A stretch of 45,481 bases of DNA from Chitinophagales bacterium (GCA_025353485.1 JANXQO010000005.1:1-45481), one strand, 5' to 3'; positions 35,665 through 45,007 are shown, numbered from the stretch's first letter. The notes: a model not told the origin generated them from the sequence alone. Made by a program: numbers and translations.

Positions 35665-35785
35665 TCTGAACCTTGATGTGGGTGTATTAAATTAATAAGA
35701 TCTCAGGTTTATTATTCTTTCTATTTCCTGATAGAAAATATTTTTTCTCTTTAATCCAAAAAATCTACCCAAATCATGGTTCAGA
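35665..35785. repeat. TCTGAACC-family element upstream of gcvT
   Basis: Left arm TCTGAACCTTGATGTGGGTG, right arm CTACCCAAATCATGGTTCAGA, with an A/T-rich core. The right arm ends 12 bp before the gcvT -7 box. Confidence 0.65.
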
Positions 35786-35797
35786 CAATACACACAT

Positions 35798-35805
35798 TAT
35801 CTTTG
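35798..35805 (+). promoter_or_regulatory. -7 box of gcvT
   Basis: TATCTTTG is an exact TAnnTTTG match 17 bp before the gcvT start. The expected -33 region falls in the arm of the preceding repeat element. Confidence 0.55.
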
Positions 35806-35822
35806 CACCCTAAAAATTCTTC

Positions 35823-36908
35823 ATGAAAAATACTCCCTTCACACAAAAGCATATTGCACTTGGTGCAAAGATGGCTGAATTTGCAGGATACAATATGCCT
35901 ATCAGTTATACAGGAATAAATGACGAGCATACTGCAGTTCGTAACAATGCAGGCGTATTTGATGTAAGCCACATGGGAGAATTTATTTTAAAAGGAGAAA
36001 ATGCACTGGATCTTATCCAAAGAATAGCCAGTAACGATGCTTCAAAACTAACCTCAGGTAAAGCGCAATACAGTTGTTTGCCTAATGAAAAGGGGGGGAT
36101 AATTGATGACCTTATTGTTTACTGCATCGAAGAAAATAAAGTTTACATGCTGGTAGTAAATGCCGGCAATATTGATAAGGTCTGGAGCTGGATAAAACAA
36201 CATAATACTAAAGATGTAGTGATGCACAACATCTCTGATAAAACCTGTTTGCTTGCTATACAGGGGCCTGATGCAACAAAAATATTGCAGCCGCTTACAG
36301 AGATTGATATCATGAATTTAAAATATTACACCTTCGTAAAAGGAAAATTTGCAGGCGTTGATAATGTATTAATAAGCGCTACAGGCTATACAGGTTCCGG
36401 CGGTGTTGAAATTTATTTTGAAGATAAAGATGAGGATGCCAATAAAATATGGGAGGCAATTTTTAATGGAGGAGCACAACAGGGAATAAAACCAATTGGG
36501 CTTGGGGCAAGAGATACACTGCGTTTGGAAATGGGTTATTGTCTTTATGGAAATGATATTGATGATACAACCTCTCCTTTGGAAGCAGGCCTTGGGTGGA
36601 TAACTAAATTCACAAAAGATTTTACAGCCAGAGAAATTTTAGAAAAACAAAAGGCAGAAGGTGTAGCACAAAAATTAGTAGGAATTGAAATGGTTGAAAA
36701 AGGAATTCCACGCCATGATTATGAAATTAAAGATCACATGGGCGCTGTAATCGGCAGGGTAACCAGTGGTACTCAATCACCATCTCTTGGTAAAGCAATT
36801 GCAATGGGATATGTAAACACAACATATTCCCCTATAGGGCAACAGGTGTATGTAAAAGTTCGCGACAAATTATTAATCGCTAAAGTGGTAAAGATGCCGT
36901 TTGTGTAA
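35823..36908 (+). CDS. gcvT: glycine cleavage system T protein (aminomethyltransferase)
   Basis: This 361-residue, full-length GcvT takes the aminomethyl group from lipoylated H protein and transfers its methylene to tetrahydrofolate, releasing ammonia. The family features are [24 protein letters not shown], an intact folate-binding [13 protein letters not shown] and [21 protein letters not shown], then the C-terminal [21 protein letters not shown]. The other gcv genes are not within the window, as is usual in Bacteroidota, where they are scattered. The next gene, a ComB-like phosphatase, is 84 bp downstream on the same strand. Confidence 0.95.
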   Translation: MKNTPFTQKHIALGAKMAEFAGYNMPISYTGINDEHTAVRNNAGVFDVSHMGEFILKGENALDLIQRIASNDASKLTSGKAQYSCLPNEKGGIIDDLIVYCIEENKVYMLVVNAGNIDKVWSWIKQHNTKDVVMHNISDKTCLLAIQGPDATKILQPLTEIDIMNLKYYTFVKGKFAGVDNVLISATGYTGSGGVEIYFEDKDEDANKIWEAIFNGGAQQGIKPIGLGARDTLRLEMGYCLYGNDIDDTTSPLEAGLGWITKFTKDFTAREILEKQKAEGVAQKLVGIEMVEKGIPRHDYEIKDHMGAVIGRVTSGTQSPSLGKAIAMGYVNTTYSPIGQQVYVKVRDKLLIAKVVKMPFV

Positions 36909-36992
36909 TAGCATTTCCATACTATTTTTTAAACAATAAAAATCTTAAAACTGGAATCTCAAACTATACATAAGCCAACGCTGTTTACTTCT

Positions 36993-37691
36993 TTGTCTCC
37001 GGCGTTATTAAATTTATATGATGTTAGCAGCAGCATCATTGTAATCATTGATGTATTACGGGCCACCTCAACAATTGCAGCGGCATTGCATAATGGTGCT
37101 AAAAGCATCATCCCTGTGGATAGTGTTACAGAATGCATCAGGCTTGGAAAACAAATGGAAGTAATAACCGCAGGCGAACGGGATGGAAAAATTGCTGATG
37201 GATTGGAATATGGCAATTCGCCATTTACATATCCCCCGGAATTTATCAAAGGAAAAACATTAGTGCTCACCACAACCAATGGAACAAAGCTGCTTCACAT
37301 AGCGCTGGCAGAAAACGCAAAAGCCATTATTACCGGATCTTTCCCAAATTTATCTGCAGTTTGCAATTATCTCACAGCGCAAAAAGAAAATGTAATTCTT
37401 GCATGTGCAGCATGGAAGGGCAGGATAAACTTAGAAGACACTTTATTTGCAGGAGCAGTTATCAATCGTATAAAAGATAATTTTTCTATCAATTGTGATG
37501 CCTCCAAAATGGCCGAAACATTATACAACGAAGCAAAAGATGATCTGTATGAATTTATGAAAAACAAAAACGCATCCCATTATCACCGCCTTATAAATTT
37601 CGGACTTGAGAAAGATATCCGCTATTGCCTTACAATAGATGTTGATAATGTTTTACCGATGTATGAGGATGGAAGATTAATAGCCAAATAA
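36993..37691 (+). CDS. 2-phosphosulfolactate phosphatase (ComB) family protein
   Basis: This ComB-type enzyme has VVIIDVLRATST-like IIVIIDVLRATSTIAAAL, PVDSVTECIRLGKQM, AGERDGKIADGLEYGNSP and LTTTNGTKLLHIA. It also has an acidic VILACAAWKGRINLEDTLFAG segment. The reaction in coenzyme M synthesis is dephosphorylation of 2-phosphosulfolactate; Bacteroidota do not make coenzyme M, so a role in sulfonate metabolism is an inference. No in-frame ATG precedes the conserved LSPALLNLYDV start. The first listed start is TTG at 36993, but family members begin before this, and CTG at 36951 is a possible start (open frame from 36933). Confidence 0.8.
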   Translation: MSPALLNLYDVSSSIIVIIDVLRATSTIAAALHNGAKSIIPVDSVTECIRLGKQMEVITAGERDGKIADGLEYGNSPFTYPPEFIKGKTLVLTTTNGTKLLHIALAENAKAIITGSFPNLSAVCNYLTAQKENVILACAAWKGRINLEDTLFAGAVINRIKDNFSINCDASKMAETLYNEAKDDLYEFMKNKNASHYHRLINFGLEKDIRYCLTIDVDNVLPMYEDGRLIAK

Positions 37692-37740
37692 TTTTAACGG
37701 CATTGGTAAACCTACATCTTCGATAAATAATAAGTTTAAA

Positions 37741-37784
37741 AGCCCTTTCTTTAGGGTGCCGATAGCTATCGGGATAGGAAGGTT
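37741..37784. repeat. composite repeat with CCGATAGCTATCGG palindrome
   Basis: A perfect 14-bp palindrome (37759-37772) flanked by CCCTTTCTTTAGGG on one side is homologous to the element at 19776-19839. It ends 2 bp before the ATG of the ATP-grasp gene, so it occupies that gene's leader. Confidence 0.65.
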
Positions 37785-37786
37785 AA

Positions 37787-38842
37787 ATGAATTTTAAAAA
37801 AACATTTTATAAGATCACGCATTGGGAAACCTGGCCCTATCGTGTAAAATATATTCCCCTTATTCCTGCATGGCTTTGGTATTGCCTGCGTTCGGGTTCA
37901 TGGTGGTGGTTTACACCATCAAACCCATCATTAACATTCGGCGGTTTTGAAGGAGAAGGCAAAAAAGAAATGTATGATCAACTGCCACCCGATACTTATC
38001 CTAAAAGCATTTATATATCCCCATCAAAATCTTTTGATGAAGTTTTGCAATTGATCTCTTTAAATAATTTTCTTTATCCGTTTGCGGTAAAACCTGATAT
38101 AGGTACAATGGGTTTTATGTTTAGAAAAATTGATAACGCAGATCAGTTAAAAAAGTATCATAGCAAAATGCCTTCTGATTATATCATCCAGGAACTGATA
38201 ACATATCCTCTGGAAGTAAGTGTTTTTTATTACCGTTTTCCCAATGCGCAAAGCGGAACTATTACAGGATTTATAAAAAAAGAATTTTTGGAAGTAAAAG
38301 GTGATGGAAGATCAACCTTGTGGGAACTGATCCAAAATTATGATCGTGTACAATTCAGGCTGGATGAGATGAAAGCAAAGCACGAACATAAATTAAATGA
38401 CGCTATTCCCGCGGGTGAAATTTATATTTTATCTCCTGCGTTGAACCTTAGCCGGGGAGGAAAATTGGTTAGTCTTGAGCACGAAAAAGATGGGTTGCTA
38501 AACGTATTTGATGATCTTAGCAATTATACAAAGCAATTTTATTACGGCCGTTACGATATAAAATGTACTTCTGTAGAAGATCTGAAAGAGGGCAAAAATT
38601 TTTCTATTCTTGAATACAACGGAAGCGGTGCAGAGCCCCATCATGCGTACGGAAATGGTAACACTTTGTGGCAGGCACAGAAAATATTTCTACACCATTG
38701 GAAAATATTATACCAAATCTCAAAGTATAACCATCAGCACGGAACACATTATTGGGGATTTAATCGTGGCTGGAAATTTTTAAAAGCGGCCAGAAAAGAA
38801 TATAACATGCTTAAAAAAATTGATGCCGAAACAGAATTGTAG
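37787..38842 (+). CDS. ATP-grasp superfamily protein (D-Ala-D-Ala ligase-like)
   Basis: This 351-residue protein belongs to a Bacteroidota family usually named D-alanine-D-alanine ligase or ATP-grasp protein. After an aromatic N-terminus (WYCLRSGSWWWFTPSNPSL, with FGGFEGEGKKEMYDQLP) come LYPFAVKPDIGTMGFMFRKI and VKGDGRSTLWEL, which look like the nucleotide-binding strands. FSILEYNGSGAEPHHAYG has a metal-binding E-x-N signature. Classical Ddl motifs are incomplete, so peptidoglycan precursor synthesis is doubtful. It ends about 60 bp before the GntA-like gene, so it may be in one operon with it; ligation of an amino acid is conceivable. Confidence 0.65.
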   Translation: MNFKKTFYKITHWETWPYRVKYIPLIPAWLWYCLRSGSWWWFTPSNPSLTFGGFEGEGKKEMYDQLPPDTYPKSIYISPSKSFDEVLQLISLNNFLYPFAVKPDIGTMGFMFRKIDNADQLKKYHSKMPSDYIIQELITYPLEVSVFYYRFPNAQSGTITGFIKKEFLEVKGDGRSTLWELIQNYDRVQFRLDEMKAKHEHKLNDAIPAGEIYILSPALNLSRGGKLVSLEHEKDGLLNVFDDLSNYTKQFYYGRYDIKCTSVEDLKEGKNFSILEYNGSGAEPHHAYGNGNTLWQAQKIFLHHWKILYQISKYNHQHGTHYWGFNRGWKFLKAARKEYNMLKKIDAETEL

Positions 38843-38904
38843 ATTGCATCAGTTTATATCCCTTGAAATTTTATTACGGCATAATTTTTAGTCAGAGAAA
38901 GTTG

Positions 38905-39603
38905 ATGAATATATTTGCTGAAAATAAGAAAACGGTTGTAAAAGAGTATTTGTCTTTTATCGGGACAAAAGAATTTCCCTGTATTGCTGCTAAAGCAGCG
39001 CTTGCCAGGCAACAGGTAAAGTGCATGGTTGCAGGTAATATGGCTTGCCCAAATGAGGATGCAGGTATCTTACAGTTCCTTTATGAATTTGTTGATGAAT
39101 ATAGAAATTCTAAAGACTTCTATCATAGTGCGGCTATTATATTTTCCGGCCCGCTAATTAATAGCGAAGAAATGTTTGATGCCTTATTATGGCAGCGGTT
39201 ACAGGCATTACAGGTTTTTGATGTTGAAAATTATTACTATGATGATCGTGTAGAATCAGATACTTCTTCACCAAAATTCAGTTTCAGTATTAAAGAAGAA
39301 GCATTTTATATAATCGGGCTGCATCCTGCCAGCAGCAGGCATTCGCGGCAATTTAAATACCCGGTATTGGTGTTTAATCCACATGAACAATTTGAGCAGT
39401 TGAGAGCAACAACAAAATACGATGTAATGAAGAATGCTGTGAGAAAACGTGATATTGCATTTTCGGGTTCAGTAAATCCAATGCTGCAGGATTTTGGTAA
39501 AGCTTCCGAAGTGTATCAATACAGCGGACGAAAATATGAGGATAGCTGGCAATGCCCTTTAAAAATCACGCATGCAGAAACTAAACATAATCCCTCCACG
39601 TAG
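38905..39603 (+). CDS. YqcI/YcgG family heme protein, GntA/GrbE-like N-hydroxylase
   Basis: The 232-residue protein shows the YqcI/YcgG family pattern: KEFPCIAAKAALARQQVK near the start, FSFSIKEEAFYIIGLHPASS in the middle with the HPASSR segment, VLVFNPHEQFEQLR, and IAFSGSVNPMLQDFG followed by YQYSGRKYEDSWQCP. Characterised relatives are heme-dependent guanidine N-hydroxylases of guanitoxin (GntA) and graminine-type pathways. ATG 38905 gives a family-like N-terminus; the TTG at 38863 would add 14 residues. The stop lies 32 bp into the next gene, so the two are translationally coupled. Arginine or a guanidino compound as substrate is inferred, not proven. Confidence 0.75.
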   Translation: MNIFAENKKTVVKEYLSFIGTKEFPCIAAKAALARQQVKCMVAGNMACPNEDAGILQFLYEFVDEYRNSKDFYHSAAIIFSGPLINSEEMFDALLWQRLQALQVFDVENYYYDDRVESDTSSPKFSFSIKEEAFYIIGLHPASSRHSRQFKYPVLVFNPHEQFEQLRATTKYDVMKNAVRKRDIAFSGSVNPMLQDFGKASEVYQYSGRKYEDSWQCPLKITHAETKHNPST

Positions 39604-40162
39604 CGGTGTTTCATTTATTTTTAAAAAAGATCAGCGGCTAAAGATTGTAGATATAGAAGGAGAACAGGTTGCTGATTTTATCTGCTATAATTTACATGAC
39701 ACAGGCGAATACCTTTCGTCAGGAAGAACGATAGATTATGCCGAAACAATATATCTTACCAGGGGGCATCCATTTTATTCCAACAGGAGTAACATCATGT
39801 TTGATATGACAGAAGATACGGTAGGCCAACATGATTTTTTGCTTACTCCCTGCAGCGCAGAAATGTTCAGCATAATTTACGGACATACTCAACCGCACCG
39901 GGGTTGTTTTGGAAATCTTTGTGAAGCGCTTAAAGAATATGGAATTACTCCTGATAATATACCTACCTGTTTTAATATTTTTATGAATGTACCTGTTGAT
40001 GGAATCACAGGTAAAGTTTCTGTATTACCTCCCAAAAGTAAAGCCGGTGATTATATTATACTACAGGCAAGGATGGATCTGATTGTAGGAATGACCTCCT
40101 GTTCTGCAGGTATGAGCAATAACTTTTCTTATAAACCCATCGGGTATCAAATTGAAGAATAA
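39572..40162 (+). CDS. DUF1989 urea carboxylase-associated family protein, GrbD-like
   Basis: This 196-residue protein has the DUF1989 features: IIPPRSGVSFIFKKDQRLKIVD, EQVADFICYNLHD, ETIYLTRGHPFYSNRSNIMF, LTPCSAEMFSIIYG, PHRGCFGNLCEALKEYG, and the Cys segment MTSCSAGMSNNF at the end. It has six conserved-looking cysteines plus His in PHRGC, compatible with metal binding. Relatives sit beside urea or guanidine carboxylases and, with YqcI/YcgG proteins, in clusters for N-N bond amino acids. It starts inside the preceding gene (32-bp overlap). The permease 44 bp downstream completes the likely operon. The reaction is unknown. Confidence 0.75.
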   Translation: MQKLNIIPPRSGVSFIFKKDQRLKIVDIEGEQVADFICYNLHDTGEYLSSGRTIDYAETIYLTRGHPFYSNRSNIMFDMTEDTVGQHDFLLTPCSAEMFSIIYGHTQPHRGCFGNLCEALKEYGITPDNIPTCFNIFMNVPVDGITGKVSVLPPKSKAGDYIILQARMDLIVGMTSCSAGMSNNFSYKPIGYQIEE

Positions 40163-40206
40163 ACTTTTTTCAATTTGTTTTGTTAGCTTGAACCAAAATT
40201 AATTGA

Positions 40207-41610
40207 ATGAGCACATCCACCCTTTCCAGGTCTCTGGGGCTTAAGCTTGTAGTAGTTGTAGTTATCGGAAACATTATTGGTTCAGGCGTGTATAAAAAAG
40301 TGGCGCCAATGGCTACAGAACTTCATTCATCAGGATGGGTGCTGATAGCGTGGGTGCTGGCAGGTTTAATAAGTTTATTCGGCGCATTATGCAACGCAGA
40401 GGTTGCCGGAATTTTGGCAGATACCGGCGGTGAATATGTTTACTATAAAAAAATATACAACCGTTTTTTTGCATTTATGTTTGGCTGGAGTTTATTCACT
40501 GTTATTCAAACGGCAGCTATATCTGCATTGGCATATTTATTTGCACAATCACTTAACAGTATTGTTCATTTGCCGCCATTGCTCTCTTCGCTGGCAACCA
40601 TAAATATCGGTGGACAATTTTATCCATTTGCTGATCTTAATGTAAAGCTCACCGCAATCGTTCTTATAATTATTCTTACCTGGATAAATACCAAAGGAAT
40701 AAAAACGGGTGCAGGCGTAAGCATGGCAATTTTATTATTGGTGTTTGCCGGAATTTTTACCATCATAATTTTTGGGTCCACCGCCGGGCATGCAAACTTT
40801 AATAACATACAATTACAACCAACCAACCATGTACCAATAACGATAAGCGCAGTTTTCACCGCAATGCTTGCAGCGTTTTGGGCATACCAGGGATGGGCTG
40901 CCGTTGGCTATGTTGGCGGCGAAATAAAAGATGCAAAAAAAAATATCCCAAGAGGAATTGCCATAGGAATAATAACGGTTATAGCAGTATATCTTTTGGT
41001 AAACACAACATACCTGTCTTTATTATCAACGCAGCAATTAGATGAAATTTATAAAGCAGGAAATAAAATTGCAGCCGTAGAAGCAGTGCGAAGTTTTTGG
41101 GGAGAGAACGGGGCATTATTTATTTCATTGCTGATTTTAGTTACTACACTTGGTTGCTGCAACGCAACAGTTTTTTCAAGCAGCAGACCTTATTATGCGA
41201 TGGCAAAAGAAGGATTGTTTTTTAAGAATGTTGCAAAGCTTAATGATAAACATGTGCCTGTAAATTCGCTGCTGTACCAATGTGTGTGGGCTTGCCTGCT
41301 GGTACTTTCAGGAACGTTTGATCAGTTGACAGACATGATAATTTTTGCTGTTTTTATTTATTACGGCGCAACAACATTGGGTGTTTTCATTCTTCGTAAA
41401 AGAATGCCTGATGCTCCACGGCCATATAAGGTTTGGGGCTATCCTGTTGTGCCTGCGATCGTGATAATATTTTGCGCATGCCTTGTGTATAATACAATTT
41501 ATAGCCGTCCCCGTGAAGCCGCTATTGGTGTGGTGCTTATGCTAACAGGTATGCCGATGTATTGGTGGTTTAAAAAGAAAAGCCCACCTCAAATTGAAAC
41601 TGCGCCATAA
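40207..41610 (+). CDS. APC superfamily amino acid permease (LAT-like)
   Basis: This 467-residue, 12-helix permease is related to LAT/YhdG-like members. IGNIIGSGVYKKVAP is the substrate-binding break of helix 1, followed by GLISLFGALCNAEVAGILADTGGEYVYYKK, WAYQGWAAVGYVGGEIKDAKKNIPRGI, and a C-terminal RKRMPDAPRPYKVWGYPVVP loop. It is 44 bp after the DUF1989 gene and most likely in the same transcript. In this context it may move arginine or another guanidino amino acid in, or the product out; this is inferred from neighbourhood only. Confidence 0.88.
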   Translation: MSTSTLSRSLGLKLVVVVVIGNIIGSGVYKKVAPMATELHSSGWVLIAWVLAGLISLFGALCNAEVAGILADTGGEYVYYKKIYNRFFAFMFGWSLFTVIQTAAISALAYLFAQSLNSIVHLPPLLSSLATINIGGQFYPFADLNVKLTAIVLIIILTWINTKGIKTGAGVSMAILLLVFAGIFTIIIFGSTAGHANFNNIQLQPTNHVPITISAVFTAMLAAFWAYQGWAAVGYVGGEIKDAKKNIPRGIAIGIITVIAVYLLVNTTYLSLLSTQQLDEIYKAGNKIAAVEAVRSFWGENGALFISLLILVTTLGCCNATVFSSSRPYYAMAKEGLFFKNVAKLNDKHVPVNSLLYQCVWACLLVLSGTFDQLTDMIIFAVFIYYGATTLGVFILRKRMPDAPRPYKVWGYPVVPAIVIIFCACLVYNTIYSRPREAAIGVVLMLTGMPMYWWFKKKSPPQIETAP

Positions 41611-41660
41611 GCAGCTGATTAATTTGTTCAAAAAATAAAAAGCATGGGTTTGCAGGAGAA

Positions 41661-41696
41661 AAATCCCTCTAAATTTCTCCTAAGGGGGAGACTTTC
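41661..41696. repeat. C-run/G-run intergenic repeat copy
   Basis: CCCTCTAAATTTCTCCTAAG followed by GGGGAGACTTT is the least interrupted copy of this family, with a CTCC/GGGAG hairpin. It lies between the permease and dehydrogenase genes. Confidence 0.55.
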
Positions 41697-41743
41697 TTGC
41701 GCACAAAGGCGAATTATTTGTGTAATTTTATAAAAATAATTTC

Positions 41744-43021
41744 ATGATAAAAAACATTCTTCTTCTAACCTTTATTTCCTTTTTAGCAGTAACTGTAAAT
41801 TCTCAAACAACTAAGGTTAAAACTGCGGTTGAAGAGGTTAATTTACCCGAACCGTTTGCAACCGCCTCTGTAAGAAATAGTTCAAAAACAATTGGCTGGT
41901 CTGGGGGTAAAACACCTGTTGCGCCATCTGGGTTTATGGTAACAAAATTTGCTTATAGCCTTGATAATCCACGCTGGATGTATGTTGCGCCTAACGGTGA
42001 TATTTTTGTTGCAGAAGCTAATACCGTGTCTGATGGATTTAAAAAAACGGGTATAGAATCTAATTCAAGAAATACAAGTAAGAACTGCGTTTTATTATTG
42101 AGAGATGCAAATCAGGATGGAACCCCTGAAATCAAGCAAATATTCTTAAGCGGACTTAACAGGCCATTTGGTATGTTGATACTAGGCAATAATTTTTATG
42201 TTGCCAATACAGATGGTTTATGGATGTATCCTTATGAGAAAGGTCAAACAGAAATGACTGCACAGGGAACAAAAATTCTCGATCTGCCCGCCGGCGGATA
42301 CAATAATCACTGGACAAGAAATTTATTGGCAAGCAGGGACGGAAAAAAAATTTATGTTACTGTAGGCTCGGGAAGTAATGTTGCCGAACATGGAATTGAA
42401 AATGAAAAACGCCGGGCAGATATTTTAGAAATAAATCCTGACGGAAGTGGTGAAAGAATTTATGCCGGCGGCCTTAGAAACCCTATTGGCCTTGCCTGGG
42501 CACCGGGTACAAATATACTTTGGACAGCAGTAAATGAAAGAGATGAACTTGGCGATGAGTTAGTTCCTGATTATACAACAAGTGTAAAAGAAAATGGATT
42601 TTATGGATGGCCATATGCATACTTTGGTACTCATGAAGACCCGAGGAGAAAAGGTGAACGGCCTGACCTTGTATCAAAAACCATTGTACCTGATGTTTCA
42701 TTAGGCTCACACACCGCATCACTTGGAATTGCATTCAATGAAAAAAATTATTTTAACTCAAATTATTACGGCGGACTTTTTATTGCACAACATGGTTCAT
42801 GGAACCGAAGTGTGTTGAGTGGCTATAAGGTAGTTTTTGTTCCTTTTAAAAATGGAAAACCTACCGGCCCAATGCAGGATTTTCTTACCGGCTTCATTGC
42901 TGATAACGCTACCAGCAAGGTTTATGGAAGACCTGTAGGAGTTGTTTTTTTAACTGATGGCTCTTTATTGGTAACAGATGATGCTGGCAATACAATTTGG
43001 AGAGTTACATATAAAAAGTAA
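41744..43021 (+). CDS. PQQ-type sorbosone/glucose dehydrogenase family protein
   Basis: This 425-residue protein has a signal peptide (1-20) and a six-bladed beta-propeller of the soluble glucose/sorbosone dehydrogenase family. Blade motifs include NPRWMYVAPNGDIFVAEANT, GLNRPFGMLILGN, KKIYVTVGSG, RRADILEINPDGSG, YAGGLRNPIGLAWAPG and NGFYGWPYAYFG. Near the end are AQHGSWNRS and GRPVGVVFLTDGSLLVTDD, typical of PQQ- and Ca-binding loops. It is probably periplasmic, oxidising an aldose or related sugar. The cofactor may need import because no pqq genes are seen. It converges with the beta-lactamase-like gene. Confidence 0.88.
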   Translation: MIKNILLLTFISFLAVTVNSQTTKVKTAVEEVNLPEPFATASVRNSSKTIGWSGGKTPVAPSGFMVTKFAYSLDNPRWMYVAPNGDIFVAEANTVSDGFKKTGIESNSRNTSKNCVLLLRDANQDGTPEIKQIFLSGLNRPFGMLILGNNFYVANTDGLWMYPYEKGQTEMTAQGTKILDLPAGGYNNHWTRNLLASRDGKKIYVTVGSGSNVAEHGIENEKRRADILEINPDGSGERIYAGGLRNPIGLAWAPGTNILWTAVNERDELGDELVPDYTTSVKENGFYGWPYAYFGTHEDPRRKGERPDLVSKTIVPDVSLGSHTASLGIAFNEKNYFNSNYYGGLFIAQHGSWNRSVLSGYKVVFVPFKNGKPTGPMQDFLTGFIADNATSKVYGRPVGVVFLTDGSLLVTDDAGNTIWRVTYKK

Positions 43022-43082
43022 AGCATTGCTTTCAATAGCAATAACCAACCTCACTTTTGTTCTATGATCTGGTATTGCTTCC

Positions 43083-44633
43083 TTATTTACTCTTTACAAA
43101 ATCCAGATCCTGAAAATCAAAACTAAAATCAGTAAGGGGTGAGATGGCTTTCATTTTCATTCCGGCGGCTTTGCCTTCAGCATCAAGATTAAACATTACA
43201 AATGCATCCGCATCCATGCTTCTGTCCGTCCACTTTACAATAAATGTACTGCCTTTGTAAGAAAACATTTCTCCCTTTAATAAAAAAGATCTTTTAGATT
43301 GAAACCACATCTTACCATTGTTTACAGATATTGCCACATCCCCAAACCATTTATCAGTATAGGTTCCGGTAAATAAATTTATATCTGCTCTTGAATTATT
43401 TTTTTGCTGCGCCTCAATATCCTTCCAAACTTTATCCGTAATTTCTTTTGCATTGGCTTCGTTTGCAATTACCCTCTCATGATTTGACATTACCCAGTTG
43501 CGGCCCTTTATACCAAAATAACTGTCCTTAATAGTATTGGTGATGGCGGTAAATGCGGCACCGGATTGCTGGTTGGTAAATACAATTATGCCCAACTTCA
43601 TTTCGGGGATAAGTGTTACCTGTGTAACAATGCCTGCAAGCCCGCCGGTATGTGTAGCCTGTTTGTATCCTTTTACATCGCTTAAAAACCAGCCCAGGCC
43701 ATAGCTTGCAAAGTGAGTGTTGTAAGGTGTTTCACCTATCACAGGTATAATGGTTTGGGGTGTCCACATTTCTTCATGCACATCATTTGTAAATAATTTT
43801 TTAGAAAGCCCTTCACCGTATTTACCATTGTTAATTTGCATAATTATCCATTTACACATATCGGTAAGATTACTGTAAATACCTCCTGCTGCGCTTACTA
43901 TTTCATTCCAGTCGCGGCGGATAACTTTTACCACACCATCAACAGGAGCATGAGGATCTATAACATTAGATTTATTTTTTAGCAGCCTGTAAGTAGGTGC
44001 GGTGCTGGTCATACCTAACGGATCTAAAATTCTTTTTTGAATAAAATTTTCCCACGTCATTCCGGAAGCCCTTGCCAGCACTTCACCTGCAACCATGTAC
44101 ATATTATTGTCGTAATCGTATTTCGTTCTGAAAGAAGAAACCTGTTTTAAATAACGCAGGTTATGTATCAGATCATTCTTGGTAAAATCACTTGAGTCTG
44201 GCCAAAACATAAGGTCGCCGGAACCAAGGCCTAAACCGCTGCGGTGAGTGAGCAGATCTCTTACCGTAAACTCATCCGTTACATACGGATTGTACATTTT
44301 AAATTCAGGAATATAATCTGTAACCTTATCATCCCATTTCAGTTTGCCTTCATCCACCAGTATGCCTAAAGCCGCCACTGTAAAAGCTTTGCTGTTAGAA
44401 GCTATACCGAATAAGGTATTTTCATCTACCTTTTCTTTTGTAGTAAGCGATCTTACTCCATAGCCTTTTGCATGAATAATTTTTCCGTCTTTTACCACGG
44501 CAACGGCAATACCCGGTACATCAAAAGTTTTTAATGTAAGCTCGGTTAAAGAGTCAATCTGTGCAGATGTAATTATCTGCGATTTTGTATTAATTGATAA
44601 AACCAGCAATAGAAATACAAATGATTTTTTCAT
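43083..44633 (-). CDS. serine hydrolase of the class C beta-lactamase/PBP family with C-terminal DUF3471-like domain
   Basis: This 516-residue secreted protein (signal peptide about 1-18) has a beta-lactamase/D-Ala-D-Ala carboxypeptidase-type domain (about 25-380). The SxxK is SNSK (Ser79, Lys82), the YxN is YDN (Tyr174-Asn176), and the third motif is HTGG in place of KTG. The C-terminal domain (about 410-512) is a beta-barrel-type DUF3471-like domain (INLFTGTYTDKWFGDVAIS). Such proteins are esterases, peptidases or peptidoglycan-active hydrolases and rarely true AmpC enzymes. It is alone on the minus strand. Confidence 0.88.
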   Translation of the reverse strand: MKKSFVFLLLVLSINTKSQIITSAQIDSLTELTLKTFDVPGIAVAVVKDGKIIHAKGYGVRSLTTKEKVDENTLFGIASNSKAFTVAALGILVDEGKLKWDDKVTDYIPEFKMYNPYVTDEFTVRDLLTHRSGLGLGSGDLMFWPDSSDFTKNDLIHNLRYLKQVSSFRTKYDYDNNMYMVAGEVLARASGMTWENFIQKRILDPLGMTSTAPTYRLLKNKSNVIDPHAPVDGVVKVIRRDWNEIVSAAGGIYSNLTDMCKWIIMQINNGKYGEGLSKKLFTNDVHEEMWTPQTIIPVIGETPYNTHFASYGLGWFLSDVKGYKQATHTGGLAGIVTQVTLIPEMKLGIIVFTNQQSGAAFTAITNTIKDSYFGIKGRNWVMSNHERVIANEANAKEITDKVWKDIEAQQKNNSRADINLFTGTYTDKWFGDVAISVNNGKMWFQSKRSFLLKGEMFSYKGSTFIVKWTDRSMDADAFVMFNLDAEGKAAGMKMKAISPLTDFSFDFQDLDFVKSK

Positions 44634-44680
44634 TAGTAAATTTTAAAAATATCTATGTGAATATTCTTTTGCAAGAATGA

Positions 44681-45007
44681 CTATGAAATTATAATTAATT
44701 TAATCTTGATTTCATTTTCTAAAACCTTCTTTATCTTTTCAATTAAAGGCAATATAGTTTCATAATTATTATCAATAATATCCAGAACAATAAATGATAT
44801 AGAATAATTGGAAAGGTTCTGTTGAAACTGTAAATTTTTGTCTGAGGATACCAGGTAATCAAATGCATCATCATGCATGGCGTTTATTAAATTACCATTT
44901 TCCAATGCATTCCAGCTCTTATCATTTACCGTATAAATCTCACAAACATCTTGTAAACGATATTTGATCTTAACCGGTAAGTTTTCATCAAGCAGAACCT
45001 TATACAT
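44681..45007 (-). CDS. DUF5615 PIN-like protein, second toxin-like gene
   Basis: The 108-residue protein opens YKVLLDENLPVKIKYRL, the DUF5615 signature with DEN in place of the DAQ seen in the copy at 9303. The next acidic region (DDAFDYLVSSDKNLQFQ) carries the second Asp cluster. It overlaps the DUF433 gene by 8 bp, so translation is coupled. The sequence is quite unlike the other copy in this window, so the two are different lineages of the family and not a recent duplication. Confidence 0.82.
   Translation of the reverse strand: MYKVLLDENLPVKIKYRLQDVCEIYTVNDKSWNALENGNLINAMHDDAFDYLVSSDKNLQFQQNLSNYSISFIVLDIIDNNYETILPLIEKIKKVLENEIKIKLIIIS

Noticed and set aside
37787-38842. Naming the ATP-grasp gene ddl
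   Set aside because: Classical D-Ala-D-Ala ligase motifs are incomplete and no other peptidoglycan genes are adjacent.
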